Shown: positions 52,050 to 60,843, counted from the stretch's first letter. The stretch: DNA of 64,000 nucleotides from UBA3206 sp963623875 (GCA_963623875.1 CAVFNL010000041.1:15067-79066), one strand, 5' to 3'. The notes: generated from the sequence alone by a model not told the origin. A program made the numbers and translations.

Positions 52050-52661
52050 TTGAGAAAGAAAATATTAATAATAACTTGCTTAGTTTCACTTCTTGCCTTA
52101 TCCTTTATAGGATTTGGTTATGGATATGGGTGGTTCATTAACCAATCGCAAACAGAACCTATTGATTGGAACACTAAAGGTATAGTTTTTTCATATAAAA
52201 TAAATGATGGATTTGATGAAAAGACTGATGTGCTAGCATATTCTGTAAACAATGTTGCGTTTTTTGATAAAGATAGCACAGATGAGGGGAAATATTTTAA
52301 AGATATGGCTTTAGAAATAGAATTCAACATCACAAATGTATGTGATTATGATTTAACTGTTTCTTTAGAATTTAGTGCGCAAGAAGAAACTACTGTTGCT
52401 CATTTAGAAGGTCTTTTAACGAGTGAGAAAATAGAATCTACTACTAACTATAATTCGGTAGAAGAGGTCTTAGAAGCTAAAAAGATTGGGAACTCTTCAA
52501 GTAAGATAACTTTACCAAGTAAAGTAGAGGTAAAAACAGTTGGAACTGCTTATCTATATTTATTTGGTGTTCAGCCAGATGATAGCGCAACTAATGATTT
52601 TTTAGCTGACACATATGGGTTTAGTATTTTATTATCCGCTGTAAGGTATAAAGAACAATAA
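52050..52661 (+). CDS. Secreted or anchored protein, partner of the 51246 product
   Basis: 203 residues. It starts with TTG at 52050, supported by GGAGGGAT 5 bases upstream. The hydrophobic N terminus (~4-24) ends in Y-G-Y-G-W-F-I-N-Q-S, parallel to A-W-F-T-T-N-S in its neighbour. The mature part includes an I-E-F-N-I-T-N-V-C-D-Y-D-L-T segment, reminiscent of beta-sandwich secreted proteins. Co-transcribed with 51246 (24-base gap) and ended by an intrinsic terminator. Function unknown. Confidence 0.6.
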   Translation: MRKKILIITCLVSLLALSFIGFGYGYGWFINQSQTEPIDWNTKGIVFSYKINDGFDEKTDVLAYSVNNVAFFDKDSTDEGKYFKDMALEIEFNITNVCDYDLTVSLEFSAQEETTVAHLEGLLTSEKIESTTNYNSVEEVLEAKKIGNSSSKITLPSKVEVKTVGTAYLYLFGVQPDDSATNDFLADTYGFSILLSAVRYKEQ

Positions 52662-52665
52662 TTAA

Positions 52666-52693
52666 AAAGAGGTGTTTTTTACATCTCTTTTTG
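52666..52693 (+). terminator. Terminator of the secreted-protein pair
   Basis: AAAGAGGTGT (52666-52675) pairs with ACATCTCTTT (52681-52690, one G-U), loop of T, T tail. Confidence 0.75.
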
Positions 52694-52749
52694 CATTTTA
52701 TATGAAAGTGTTAAATTAATTATGAAATATATACCTGAAATAAATAAAT

Positions 52750-52775
52750 ATTTAATCAAATATTTTGATTTAAAT
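52750..52775. promoter_or_regulatory. Inverted repeat upstream of the aromatic operon
   Basis: ATTTAATCAAA (52750-52760) and TTTGATTTAAAT (52764-52775) are reverse complements except for one extra base. An extended -10, TGCTATACT (52804-52812), lies ~30 bases downstream. An operator for aromatic control is possible; no T-box or trp-type leader is visible. Confidence 0.3.
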
Positions 52776-52848
52776 GGTTTTACTTTTATTTAATGTTATA
52801 TTATGCTATACTAACTATATATTTTTTTTAATAAAATGAGGTTTTCAT

Positions 52849-53676
52849 ATGAGAATTTTAATTGTAGGATTAGGCCTTATGGGAGGCTCTTATGCGATGG
52901 GGCTAACAAAGGCTTCACACGAGGTATACGCAACAGATATTAATCCTTTGTCTATCAAATATGCTAAAGATAAAAAAATAATAATAGATGGATCAACAAA
53001 TCCAAAGGATTTTATAGAAAATGTTGATATGGTTGTTATTGGATTGTATCCAAATAACATTATAAATTTTTTAGAAGAATATAATATATACTTTAAAGAA
53101 GGTCAAATTATAACTGACCTTTGTGGAATAAAAACATACTTTTTAGAAAAAGCCCAAGAGATTGTTACAAAAGCTGAATATATCTCTCATCACCCTATGG
53201 CTGGACGTGAAAAAAGTGGTGTAGAATATGCGAATACAGAGATGTTTTTAAAAGCTAACTTTTTGATTACACCTACAATAAAAAATACAACTAGAGCTAT
53301 AGAAGTTTTGAAAGGAATTGGAAACGATTTGAAGTTTGGTAAAATTTCTATTGTAACACCTAAACACCACGATGAAATTATAGCTTACACATCACAACTT
53401 ACACACGCAATTGCGGTTGCTTTAGTCAATTCTGATAGGTCAGATGATTCTAAGAATTTTGTAGGAGATTCGTATCGTGACCTTACGAGAATTGCTAAAA
53501 TAAATGAAGAATTGTGGAGTGAATTATTCTTTAATAATAAAGATGCCTTAATGGAAAAGATAAGAGTTTTTGAAGAAGAATTAGATGAAATAAAAAAAGC
53601 TTTAAACAATGATGATAAAGAACTATTGAAAGAAAAATTTAAAAGTTCTACTAAACATAGAAAAGAGATGGAATAA
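52849..53676 (+). CDS. tyrA: Prephenate dehydrogenase
   Basis: 275 residues. It oxidises prephenate to 4-hydroxyphenylpyruvate for tyrosine. NAD-binding G-L-G-L-M-G-G-S (7-14); substrate-site H-H-P-M-A-G-R-E (~113-120); H-A-I-A-V-A-L near 187. No ACT domain, so no built-in tyrosine feedback of that type. ATG 52849 follows TGAGG. It overlaps aroB by one base. Confidence 0.92.
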   Translation: MRILIVGLGLMGGSYAMGLTKASHEVYATDINPLSIKYAKDKKIIIDGSTNPKDFIENVDMVVIGLYPNNIINFLEEYNIYFKEGQIITDLCGIKTYFLEKAQEIVTKAEYISHHPMAGREKSGVEYANTEMFLKANFLITPTIKNTTRAIEVLKGIGNDLKFGKISIVTPKHHDEIIAYTSQLTHAIAVALVNSDRSDDSKNFVGDSYRDLTRIAKINEELWSELFFNNKDALMEKIRVFEEELDEIKKALNNDDKELLKEKFKSSTKHRKEME

Positions 53677-54704
53677 TGAGAAGACTTCATATTAATTTAA
53701 AAGATCATTCTTATGATATTGTAATCAAAGATGGTATTATAGATAGTCTTGCAGAATATATAAGTGAAGTATACAAAAACAGAAAAATATATATTATAAC
53801 AGATTCTAATGTTGCGCCTCTTTATTTAGATAAAGTTAAAGAAGGTTTAAGTAAATTATATAAAGTAGAAAGTGTTGTAATAAAAGCAGGAGAAGAGTCT
53901 AAATGCTTTGATGTATATAAAGATGTATGTGAACAATTAATAAACCTAAATATAAGAAGAAATGAATTACTTTTAGCTTTAGGTGGAGGAGTAATCGGTG
54001 ACTTAACAGGATTTATTGCAGGAACTATTTACCGTGGAATACCATACATAGGTGTACCAACATCTCTTTTAGCACAAATGGATTCATCTATTGGTGGAAA
54101 AACAGGAATAGATTTTTATAATAGAAAAAATATTATTGGTGTATTTAAACAACCACTAATGGTTTTGATTGATCCAAGAACTACAGATACTTTGTCAAAA
54201 GAAGAATTTACTAATGGAATGGGTGAACTTATAAAGCATGGCGCAATAGGTAATCCTAAACTATTAACTTTGATTGAAAATGGTCTTGATAAAATGACTG
54301 AAGAAATAGTAGAGGAATCATTAAAGGTTAAAAAGGCTGTTGTAGAAATTGATGAATTTGATCAAAAAGAACGTATGTATTTAAACTTTGGCCATACATT
54401 TGGACATGCGATTGAACTTAAATATGGTTATAAGCATGGGGTTGCAGTAGCTATTGGAATGCTTATGGCATTAAAATTTGGAATCGATATGAATGAAACT
54501 AAAAAAGAATGCTATGATGTAATTTATAACATTTTGATGAAATGTGATTTCCCTATTGTAGAATATAATTATAAAGATTATCTATTAGATATGGCATATG
54601 ATAAGAAGAATATTGCAGGCGTAATTAAATTTGTATTTATAAAAGATTTTGGTAAACCAGAATTATATGAAATTAAAGAAGAAAATATAAAGGATTTGAT
54701 GTAG
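53676..54704 (+). CDS. aroB: 3-dehydroquinate synthase
   Basis: 342 residues. Second shikimate-pathway step, from DAHP. NAD site G-G-G-V-I-G-D-L-T-G-F (~105-115), P-T-S-L-L-A-Q-M-D-S-S-I-G-G-K-T (~126-141) and metal-binding H-T-F-G-H-A-I-E (~238-245). ATG overlaps the tyrA stop (TAATG). Confidence 0.95.
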   Translation: MRRLHINLKDHSYDIVIKDGIIDSLAEYISEVYKNRKIYIITDSNVAPLYLDKVKEGLSKLYKVESVVIKAGEESKCFDVYKDVCEQLINLNIRRNELLLALGGGVIGDLTGFIAGTIYRGIPYIGVPTSLLAQMDSSIGGKTGIDFYNRKNIIGVFKQPLMVLIDPRTTDTLSKEEFTNGMGELIKHGAIGNPKLLTLIENGLDKMTEEIVEESLKVKKAVVEIDEFDQKERMYLNFGHTFGHAIELKYGYKHGVAVAIGMLMALKFGIDMNETKKECYDVIYNILMKCDFPIVEYNYKDYLLDMAYDKKNIAGVIKFVFIKDFGKPELYEIKEENIKDLM

Positions 54705-55973
54705 ATGAATGTTATTATAACTCCAAACAAATTAGAAGGTAATGTTATAGTTCCACCTTCAAAAAGCTTATCTCATAGAGCGATAATTGCGGCCTCTTTA
54801 GCTGAAGGGCGAAGTAAAATATCAAATATTATATATAGTGAAGATATTATTGCGACAATAAACGCTATGGAAGGTTTAGGAGCACATATAGAAAAACATG
54901 ATGATTATTTAATAATAAATGGATCTAAGCCTAAAAGAATAAGTAATATAATAGATGCGAATGAATCTGGGTCTACAATTCGTTTTATGATTCCTATTGC
55001 GCTTGTTGTTGATAGTCCCGTAGAATTTATGGGTAAAAATAATTTGGTAAATAGACCATTAGATGTATTTACTGACCTATTTGATGAATTTGGTATTAAA
55101 TATGAACGTGGTGAAAAATATTTACCTATGAAGGTATATAATGGCTTAAAGCCTGGAGTATATAAAATAAGAGGAGATATTTCATCACAATTTATTACAG
55201 GTCTTTTATATGCTTTACCACTTCTGAGCGGAGATTCTAAGATTGTGATTACAACAGCATTAGAATCAAAAGGATACATTGATCTTACAATGGATGTTTT
55301 AAAGAAGTTTGGTATTGAAATAAAAACTGATGATTATACAACTTTTGATATTAAGGGAAATCAAACATATAAACCACAAGATTATACTGTAGAAGGAGAC
55401 TATTCACAAGCGGCATTTTTTGCGGTTGCTAATACCTTGGGTGCAAATCTTAATATCCTTTGTATGAATGAAGATTCATATCAAGGTGATAAGAAGATTA
55501 TTCTAGATATTAATTCTTTTAAAGGTAATGCCTATTTCAAAGAAGGTATGTTAAAAGTAGATTCTCTTGAGACAAAAGGTGCTGTAATTGATTTTAAAAA
55601 TTCACCTGACTTAGGACCTATTGAAACAGTTCTTGCAGCATTATCAAAAGGACATTCAACATTTACATCTATTGAACGTCTTCGTATTAAAGAATGTGAT
55701 AGGGTAAAAGCAATGGAAGAAGAACTTAATAAAATGGGCGCAAAAGTATATGATAATGGTGATACTATGGAAATTGATGGTGTTGATATGCTAAATGGCG
55801 CAATGGACTTAGATTCTCATAATGATCATAGAATAGTAATGGCATTATCAATAGCTTCACTTAAAACTAACGGTAAAATAAGAATTTTAAATGCTGGAGC
55901 TATCAAAAAGAGTTTCCCACATTTCTTTAACGTGTTTGAAAGCATAGGAGGAATTGTTGAATATGAAGAATAA
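54705..55973 (+). CDS. aroA: 5-enolpyruvylshikimate-3-phosphate synthase
   Basis: 422 residues. Transfers enolpyruvate from PEP to shikimate-3-phosphate. N-terminal P-P-S-K-S-L-S-H-R (~16-24), PEP-site E-S-G-S-T-I-R-F (~86-93) and R-I-K-E-C-D-R (~328-334) are conserved. ATG directly follows the aroB stop. The glycine of the common L-x-G-N-A-G-T motif reads E-S-G-S-T, as in class II-like enzymes. Confidence 0.95.
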   Translation: MNVIITPNKLEGNVIVPPSKSLSHRAIIAASLAEGRSKISNIIYSEDIIATINAMEGLGAHIEKHDDYLIINGSKPKRISNIIDANESGSTIRFMIPIALVVDSPVEFMGKNNLVNRPLDVFTDLFDEFGIKYERGEKYLPMKVYNGLKPGVYKIRGDISSQFITGLLYALPLLSGDSKIVITTALESKGYIDLTMDVLKKFGIEIKTDDYTTFDIKGNQTYKPQDYTVEGDYSQAAFFAVANTLGANLNILCMNEDSYQGDKKIILDINSFKGNAYFKEGMLKVDSLETKGAVIDFKNSPDLGPIETVLAALSKGHSTFTSIERLRIKECDRVKAMEEELNKMGAKVYDNGDTMEIDGVDMLNGAMDLDSHNDHRIVMALSIASLKTNGKIRILNAGAIKKSFPHFFNVFESIGGIVEYEE

Positions 55974-56238
55974 ACTAGAATCTGCAAGAGAAGTAATTAA
56001 TTCTGTTGATTTAGAAATGATAGAATTGTTTAAAAAAAGAATGAAGGCTGTATCTGATGTTGTTTCTTATAAAATAGAAAATAATCTTCCTGTACTTGAT
56101 TCTTCTAGAGAAAGTATATTACTAAATAAAAATTTAGAAGCATTAAATGATAAAGAATTAGAAGAATATTATCTTACTTTTTTTGAAGGAGTATTAAAAT
56201 CTTCAAAAGATTATCAAAAGAAGATTAAAGGAGAATAG
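55963..56238 (+). CDS. Chorismate mutase (AroQ class)
   Basis: 91 residues, all-helical AroQ fold. ATG 55963 lies 11 bases after GGAGG and inside the end of aroA; two TTG codons (55954, 55957) are alternative starts closer to that site. R-E-V-I-N-S-V-D-L-E-M-I-E-L-F-K-K-R (~7-24) is the signature of the first helix. It makes prephenate for TyrA. Stand-alone domain, not fused to DAHP synthase or TyrA. Confidence 0.82.
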   Translation: MKNKLESAREVINSVDLEMIELFKKRMKAVSDVVSYKIENNLPVLDSSRESILLNKNLEALNDKELEEYYLTFFEGVLKSSKDYQKKIKGE

Positions 56239-56239
56239 T

Positions 56240-57013
56240 ATGAAAACATTTGCACTATTAGGTGAACATTTGTCACATAGTTATTCACCTATAATTCAAA
56301 AAAAATTGTTTCAGTTTAAAGGGCTTGATTATGATTATAAACTTTTAGAAATTAAGGAAGATGAAATAAAAAATACTTTAGACTTGTTAAAAGAAGGAGT
56401 ATATTCAGGATTCAATGTCACAATCCCTTACAAAAAAGAGGTTATGAAATATTTGGATGAAATATCAGAAGAAGCAAAAACCATAGGGGCAGTAAATACT
56501 ATAAAATGTGTTGAAGGGAAATTAATTGGATATAATACTGATTATTTTGGCTTTATCGAAGAATTAAAATTTTATGGTATAGATGTGGAAAACAAGAAAT
56601 GTTATGTACTTGGTACAGGAGGAGCATCACTTGCGGTAAATAAAGCACTTTTAGATTTAGGAGCACAAACAATTTCTGTATCAAGAAATAAGAATATAAA
56701 TACTATCACATATGATGAATTAAAAATAAATTCTAATGATATTATAGTAAATACTACTCCTGTTGGAATGTATCCTAACACAAAACAAAGTCCGCTTGAT
56801 AGTACTACTGCAGAAGTAGCATCGACTATAGTAGATATTATTTTTAATCCAAATGTGACTAAACTTATGAGCTATAACAAAAATAGTTATAATGGTATTA
56901 TGATGTTAATAGGTCAAGCTAAAAAAGCTCAAGATATATGGCTTTCTGAAGAAGTAGATGTGGATTATAAAGCTATGCTTGATTATTTAAAAGGGGTGAT
57001 TTCTTGTGAATAG
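56240..57013 (+). CDS. aroE: Shikimate dehydrogenase
   Basis: 257 residues. Reduces 3-dehydroshikimate with NADPH. Substrate-site S-H-S-Y-S-P (~12-17), N-V-T-I-P-Y-K (catalytic lysine ~60-66), nucleotide loop G-T-G-G-A-S (~127-132), N-T-T-P-V-G-M-Y. ATG 56240 follows AAAGGAG and is 1 base after the previous stop. Overlaps aroC by 8 bases. Confidence 0.94.
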   Translation: MKTFALLGEHLSHSYSPIIQKKLFQFKGLDYDYKLLEIKEDEIKNTLDLLKEGVYSGFNVTIPYKKEVMKYLDEISEEAKTIGAVNTIKCVEGKLIGYNTDYFGFIEELKFYGIDVENKKCYVLGTGGASLAVNKALLDLGAQTISVSRNKNINTITYDELKINSNDIIVNTTPVGMYPNTKQSPLDSTTAEVASTIVDIIFNPNVTKLMSYNKNSYNGIMMLIGQAKKAQDIWLSEEVDVDYKAMLDYLKGVISCE

Positions 57014-58016
57014 TTTTGGAAGGCTATTTAGAGTATCTATTTATGGTGAATCGCATGGAAAATCTATTGGTGTTGTAGTAGATGGTGTGAAAAGCGGTAT
57101 TAAATTGTCAGAAGAAGATTTCTTAAAAGATCTTTTAAGAAGAAAGTCAGGAGGACTTGGTACAACACCACGTATTGAAGATGATTTAGTTTTAATTGAG
57201 TCAGGCGTATTTAACGGATACACAACAGGAGCACCAATTTCTTTAAGATTTGTAAATAATAATACTAAGAGTAAAGATTATTCTAATCTAGTAACACATC
57301 CAAGACCAGGACATGCTGATTTTACAGCATCTAAAAAATATGATGGATTTAATGATTATAGAGGTGGCGGACATTTCAGTGGAAGAATTACACTAGGAAT
57401 AGTAGCGGCAGGTGTTATTGCAAAAAAGATGCTTAAAGATGTCTCTTTTGAAACGAAGATAATAAATCTTTGTGGAGAAACAGATCAATCAAAGTTCCAA
57501 GATATTTTAAAGAATGCAGTAGAAACACATGATTCAGTCGGTGGAATAGTTGAAGTTATAATAAATGGAGTTAAAGTAGGACTAGGTGAACCATATTTTG
57601 ATTCACTTGAATCAACAATATCACACTTGATGTTTTCGATTGGTGCAGTAAAAGGAATCGAATTCGGTACCGGATTTGATGGAGCATCATTGAAAGGTTC
57701 AGAATTTAATGATAAAATAATAGATGAGAGTGGAAAGACTAGTACAAATAATAATGGTGGAATAAATGGTGGAATTTCAAATGGCAATCCAATTGATTTA
57801 AAAGTATTTATAAAACCAACACCAAGTATAGGATTGCCTCAGAAGACGTATGACTTTAAAGAAAACAAAGTATCAGAACTTATAATTGAAGGACGTCATG
57901 ACTCAGCAATTATAGTCAGAGCCTTAGTATGCTTAGAAGCAGCATGTGCAATAGCATTATGTGATGCATATCTAATAGATAATGCTTATAAAAATAAAGA
58001 AGAAGGAGAATTTTAA
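57006..58016 (+). CDS. aroC: Chorismate synthase
   Basis: 336 residues, a little short for the family (~350-390), with a compact C terminus. Makes chorismate with reduced FMN. G-E-S-H-G-K-S-I-G (~15-23), H-P-R-P-G-H-A-D (~98-105) and Y-R-G-G-G-H-F-S-G-R (~119-128) are intact. GTG 57006 start behind AAAGGGGTG inside the aroE end. aroD, aroK and DAHP synthase are not in this cluster. Confidence 0.94.
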   Translation: MNSFGRLFRVSIYGESHGKSIGVVVDGVKSGIKLSEEDFLKDLLRRKSGGLGTTPRIEDDLVLIESGVFNGYTTGAPISLRFVNNNTKSKDYSNLVTHPRPGHADFTASKKYDGFNDYRGGGHFSGRITLGIVAAGVIAKKMLKDVSFETKIINLCGETDQSKFQDILKNAVETHDSVGGIVEVIINGVKVGLGEPYFDSLESTISHLMFSIGAVKGIEFGTGFDGASLKGSEFNDKIIDESGKTSTNNNGGINGGISNGNPIDLKVFIKPTPSIGLPQKTYDFKENKVSELIIEGRHDSAIIVRALVCLEAACAIALCDAYLIDNAYKNKEEGEF

Positions 58017-58018
58017 AA

Positions 58019-58981
58019 ATGAGTAATAAAAGAATCGCAATCGTAGGAGCAGGTCCAGCAGGACTTGCGGCAGCAAAAGAATTACTTACTGCGGGATATA
58101 GCGTTGATATTTTTGATAAGGAAAATTTTGCAGGAGGAGTAATGGCATTTGGAATTCCATCATTTAGATTTAAGATGGATGCAATTAAAAAGCAAGTGGA
58201 GCCTGTTGAAACTCTTGGTGGAAAATTCCACTTCGGAGCTGATTTAAAAGAATCAGATTTCTTAAAGATGGCAGAAGAATATGATTATGTATATTTAGCA
58301 TACGGACTTACAAAAGTAAGACATTTAGGAGTGCCAGGAGACGATCTTGAAGGATCACTTAATGCCTTAGAATTCTTAAGACAATACAACTTTGATGACA
58401 AATTAAATCTTACGACAACACGTCCAGTACTTCATGGAACAGTTGTAGTTGTAGGAGCTGGAAATGTTGCGATGGACGCAGCTAGAGTAGCTACTCGTTG
58501 TAATGCAGATAAAACTATTATTGCATATCGTCGTTCTCGTGATGAAGCACCATGTACAAAGGCTGAAATGGATCAAGCTGAAGGTGATGGGGTAATAATG
58601 CAATTCTTAACTAACCCTGTTGAAGTAATTGGTGAAAACGGAAAAGTTAAGGCAGTTAAATGTGAAATTATGACTCTTTCTGAGCCAGATGAATCAGGAC
58701 GTAAAAAACCAGTTGGTACTGGAGAATATACAACAATTGAATGTGATTATGTAATTTCTGCAATTGGACAAATTCCTGATACTTCAATCTATAACGTTGG
58801 ACGCCTTGAAACAGATCACGGATATCTAAAAGCAGTTTCAAATGTTGGTGAATCTTTCCAAACATCTGTTGAAAATATCTACACAGGTGGAGATATTGTA
58901 AAAGGAGCTAAGACAATTGGAGTAGCTTTAAAGTGTGGAAAAGATTTTGCAAAAATGGTAATTGCAGCTGATCAACAATAA
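58019..58981 (+). CDS. GltD-like NAD(P)/FAD oxidoreductase lacking the iron-sulfur domain
   Basis: 320 residues. FAD site G-A-G-P-A-G-L-A-A (~10-18), NAD(P) site G-A-G-N-V-A-M-D-A-A (~142-151), C-terminal G-G-D-I-V-K-G-A (~291-298) are those of the small glutamate synthase subunit and its relatives. The N-terminal domain with two 4Fe-4S clusters (~130 residues) is absent and the protein begins right at the FAD fold. It starts 2 bases after aroC, so it is the last gene of the aromatic operon. No large partner subunit is nearby. It may reduce the FMN that chorismate synthase needs; this is speculation from position. Confidence 0.8.
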   Translation: MSNKRIAIVGAGPAGLAAAKELLTAGYSVDIFDKENFAGGVMAFGIPSFRFKMDAIKKQVEPVETLGGKFHFGADLKESDFLKMAEEYDYVYLAYGLTKVRHLGVPGDDLEGSLNALEFLRQYNFDDKLNLTTTRPVLHGTVVVVGAGNVAMDAARVATRCNADKTIIAYRRSRDEAPCTKAEMDQAEGDGVIMQFLTNPVEVIGENGKVKAVKCEIMTLSEPDESGRKKPVGTGEYTTIECDYVISAIGQIPDTSIYNVGRLETDHGYLKAVSNVGESFQTSVENIYTGGDIVKGAKTIGVALKCGKDFAKMVIAADQQ

Positions 58982-59000
58982 TAAAATAAATCAAAAGTAG

Positions 59001-59028
59001 AATGGCACTAGAAATAGTGCCATTTTTA
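59001..59028 (+). terminator. Terminator of the aromatic operon
   Basis: AATGGCACTA (59001-59010) and TAGTGCCATT (59015-59024) form a perfect 10-bp stem with GAAA tetraloop, then TTT. Confidence 0.85.
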
Positions 59029-59118
59029 ATAACATAGATAAAAAATAGACATTTAAATAAATTTAATATATTATTTTATAAAACGTGTGATTTTTTATAA
59101 AAAAGAAGTTAAATTTAA

Positions 59119-59148
59119 TTGATTTTTTTGCTTAAAGAAATGTATAAT
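59119..59148 (+). promoter_or_regulatory. Promoter of the YegP-like protein gene
   Basis: TTGATT (59119-59124), 18-base spacer, TATAAT (59143-59148). Confidence 0.5.
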
Positions 59149-59181
59149 AAATTAAAGAAAAAAAACTAAGAGGTGAAGGGC

Positions 59182-60375
59182 ATGTTATTAATTACAAGTA
59201 AACTTATGGGTGAAATAATTTGTGGAGTTTGTATAGGATTATTAGTGATTCTAATTATATGTGCAATTGTGTCGAAAACTCCAAATAAAAAAGATTCTAA
59301 AGAAGTTGTAAAAGAAGACGAGAAAGAGAACCAAGATTCAAAAGAAGAAAAACAAGAAGAGGAAGAAACTCCTGCTCAAGAAACTGAATCTGAAGATGAG
59401 GCAGAAGAAATAGAAGAAGATGAAGAGGTAGAAGATACCAAAACTGAAGAAGAGTCAGAAGAAGTTGAAGAGGAAGAAACTCCTGCTCAAGAAACTGAAT
59501 TTGAAGATGAGGCAGAAGAGATAGAAGATAATGATGATGACGAAATTGAAATAATAGAAGAGCCTAAAGCTGAAGAAGAAGTTGAAGAAATAGATGCTGA
59601 AGAAGAAAAATCTTTGAATTCTATAGAAACTGCAAATAATTCTGCTAATGCAAGATATGCTGGTAAGTATATAATTACTATAGATGATACTGGATATAGA
59701 TTCAAATTAGTAGCATCAAATGGACAATCATTAATTGTTTCTGAAGCATATACAACAGAAGCAGGATGCCGTAGAGGAATTGATACAATAAAGAGAAATG
59801 TTCAAGCTGGACAAGTTAAGATTGATGCAGACAAGCATAATCTATATTTCTTCACATTAGTATCTAAACAAAATAGAATCTTAGCTCAATCAGCTTCTTA
59901 TAAAGCAAAAGATTCAGCTGTAAGAGCATCTGAATCATTTAAGAAGTTTGCTTTAACAGACAACATTGTTGTTGATGAAGAAAGCAAAAAAGCATCGAAT
60001 GCTGAAATTGTAAACATTGAAGCTGAAGTAAAAGATGGTGGAGAATATACTATTGAACAAAATCCACATGGATTCATCTATGTGTTAAAAGCATCCAATG
60101 GAGTTAAGATTGTTACATCTCAAGACTATAGTTCATTAAATGCTGCAAAAGAAGCATATGAAAGATTTAAAGATGCAGTATATAATGGGGAATGGCAAAT
60201 TGTAAAGGATAAGAATTCAAATTATCAATTCAAGTTATATCTAAGAAGAAGACTTGTTGTTGCGGGTGAATTATATCAATCAAAAGATCAAGTAAAGAGT
60301 ACAATAGCATCAATTAAATCATGGGCTAAAAATGCTACTTACGAAACACCAAATTTTGAAAACAATCAACAATAA
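59182..60375 (+). CDS. Membrane-anchored protein with acidic stalk and four YegP-like (DUF1508) units
   Basis: 397 residues. ATG 59182 follows AGAGGTGAAGGG; an in-frame GTG at 59173 overlaps that site. One N-terminal membrane helix (~10-30), a strongly acidic stalk (~33-150, mostly Glu), then four ~48-residue units at ~160-208, 212-258, 286-335 and 337-385. Units 1 and 3 have the DUF1508 core Y-x-I-x-x-x-x-x-G-x-x-x-x-L-x-A-S-N-G with a later S-x-x-Y; units 2 and 4 are more diverged. YegP-type proteins are normally small and soluble. Role unknown. Confidence 0.72.
   Translation: MLLITSKLMGEIICGVCIGLLVILIICAIVSKTPNKKDSKEVVKEDEKENQDSKEEKQEEEETPAQETESEDEAEEIEEDEEVEDTKTEEESEEVEEEETPAQETEFEDEAEEIEDNDDDEIEIIEEPKAEEEVEEIDAEEEKSLNSIETANNSANARYAGKYIITIDDTGYRFKLVASNGQSLIVSEAYTTEAGCRRGIDTIKRNVQAGQVKIDADKHNLYFFTLVSKQNRILAQSASYKAKDSAVRASESFKKFALTDNIVVDEESKKASNAEIVNIEAEVKDGGEYTIEQNPHGFIYVLKASNGVKIVTSQDYSSLNAAKEAYERFKDAVYNGEWQIVKDKNSNYQFKLYLRRRLVVAGELYQSKDQVKSTIASIKSWAKNATYETPNFENNQQ
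59356..59530 (+). repeat. Tandem repeat encoding the acidic stalk
   Basis: Two copies of a ~63-base sequence, starting at 59356 and 59467, encode E-E-E-E-T-P-A-Q-E-T-E-(S/F)-E-D-E-A-E-E-I-E. They are 111 bases (37 codons) apart and differ at only a few bases, pointing to recent duplication. Confidence 0.75.
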
Positions 60376-60380
60376 TATTT

Positions 60381-60411
60381 AAGGTATGAGCGACAACCTC
60401 ATACCTTTTTT
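60381..60411 (+). terminator. Terminator of the YegP-like gene
   Basis: AAGGTATGAG (60381-60390) and CTCATACCTT (60398-60407) form a 10-bp stem, then a T run. Confidence 0.85.
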
Positions 60412-60431
60412 ATACTTTTAAAAAAAAGTGC

Positions 60432-60460
60432 TTGCATACTATAAATCGTTATGCTATAAT
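60432..60460 (+). promoter_or_regulatory. Promoter of the tRNA cluster
   Basis: TTGCAT (60432-60437), 17-base spacer, TATAAT (60455-60460), 25 bases before tRNA-Asp. Confidence 0.65.
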
Positions 60461-60485
60461 TAAAGGGCTGTTAAAGATAATAAAT

Positions 60486-60562
60486 GGTCCGGTAGTTCAG
60501 TTGGTTAGAATGCCTGCCTGTCACGCAGGAGGTCGCGAGTTCGAGTCTCGTCCGGACCGCCA
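60486..60562 (+). tRNA. tRNA-Asp (GTC)
   Basis: Acceptor GGTCCGG/CCGGACC, anticodon loop CTGTCAC with GTC, discriminator G and encoded CCA. Confidence 0.95.
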
Positions 60563-60586
60563 CTTGTTTTTAACAAAATTTAATAT

Positions 60587-60663
60587 GCACTCATAGATCA
60601 ATTGGATAGATCGTTTGACTACGGATCAAAAGGTTGAGGGTTCGAGCCCTTCTGGGTGCGCCA
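60587..60663 (+). tRNA. tRNA-Arg (ACG)
   Basis: Acceptor GCACTCA/TGGGTGC (one G-U), anticodon stem TTTGA/TCAAA, loop CTACGGA with ACG (A34 presumably edited to inosine), encoded CCA. Confidence 0.94.
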
Positions 60664-60669
60664 TATTTT

Positions 60670-60745
60670 GGAGGTTTAGCTCAGTTGGGAGAGCATCTGC
60701 CTTACAAGCAGAGGGTCAGCGGTTCGAGCCCGTTAACCTCCACCA
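60670..60745 (+). tRNA. tRNA-Val (TAC)
   Basis: Acceptor GGAGGTT/AACCTCC, loop CTTACAA with TAC, encoded CCA. Confidence 0.95.
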
Positions 60746-60756
60746 TTTTTATATAT

Positions 60757-60832
60757 GCCGACATAGCTCAATTGGCAGAGCAACTGACTTGTAATCAGTA
60801 GGTTGAGGGTTCGATTCCTTTTGTCGGCACCA
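60757..60832 (+). tRNA. tRNA-Thr (TGT)
   Basis: Acceptor GCCGACA/TGTCGGC, loop CTTGTAA with TGT, encoded CCA. Confidence 0.95.
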
Positions 60833-60843
60833 TTTTATGTAGT

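Noticed and set aside
59356..59530. CRISPR array or mobile repeat
   Set aside because: The repeat is inside a reading frame, only two copies, and encodes the acidic stalk.
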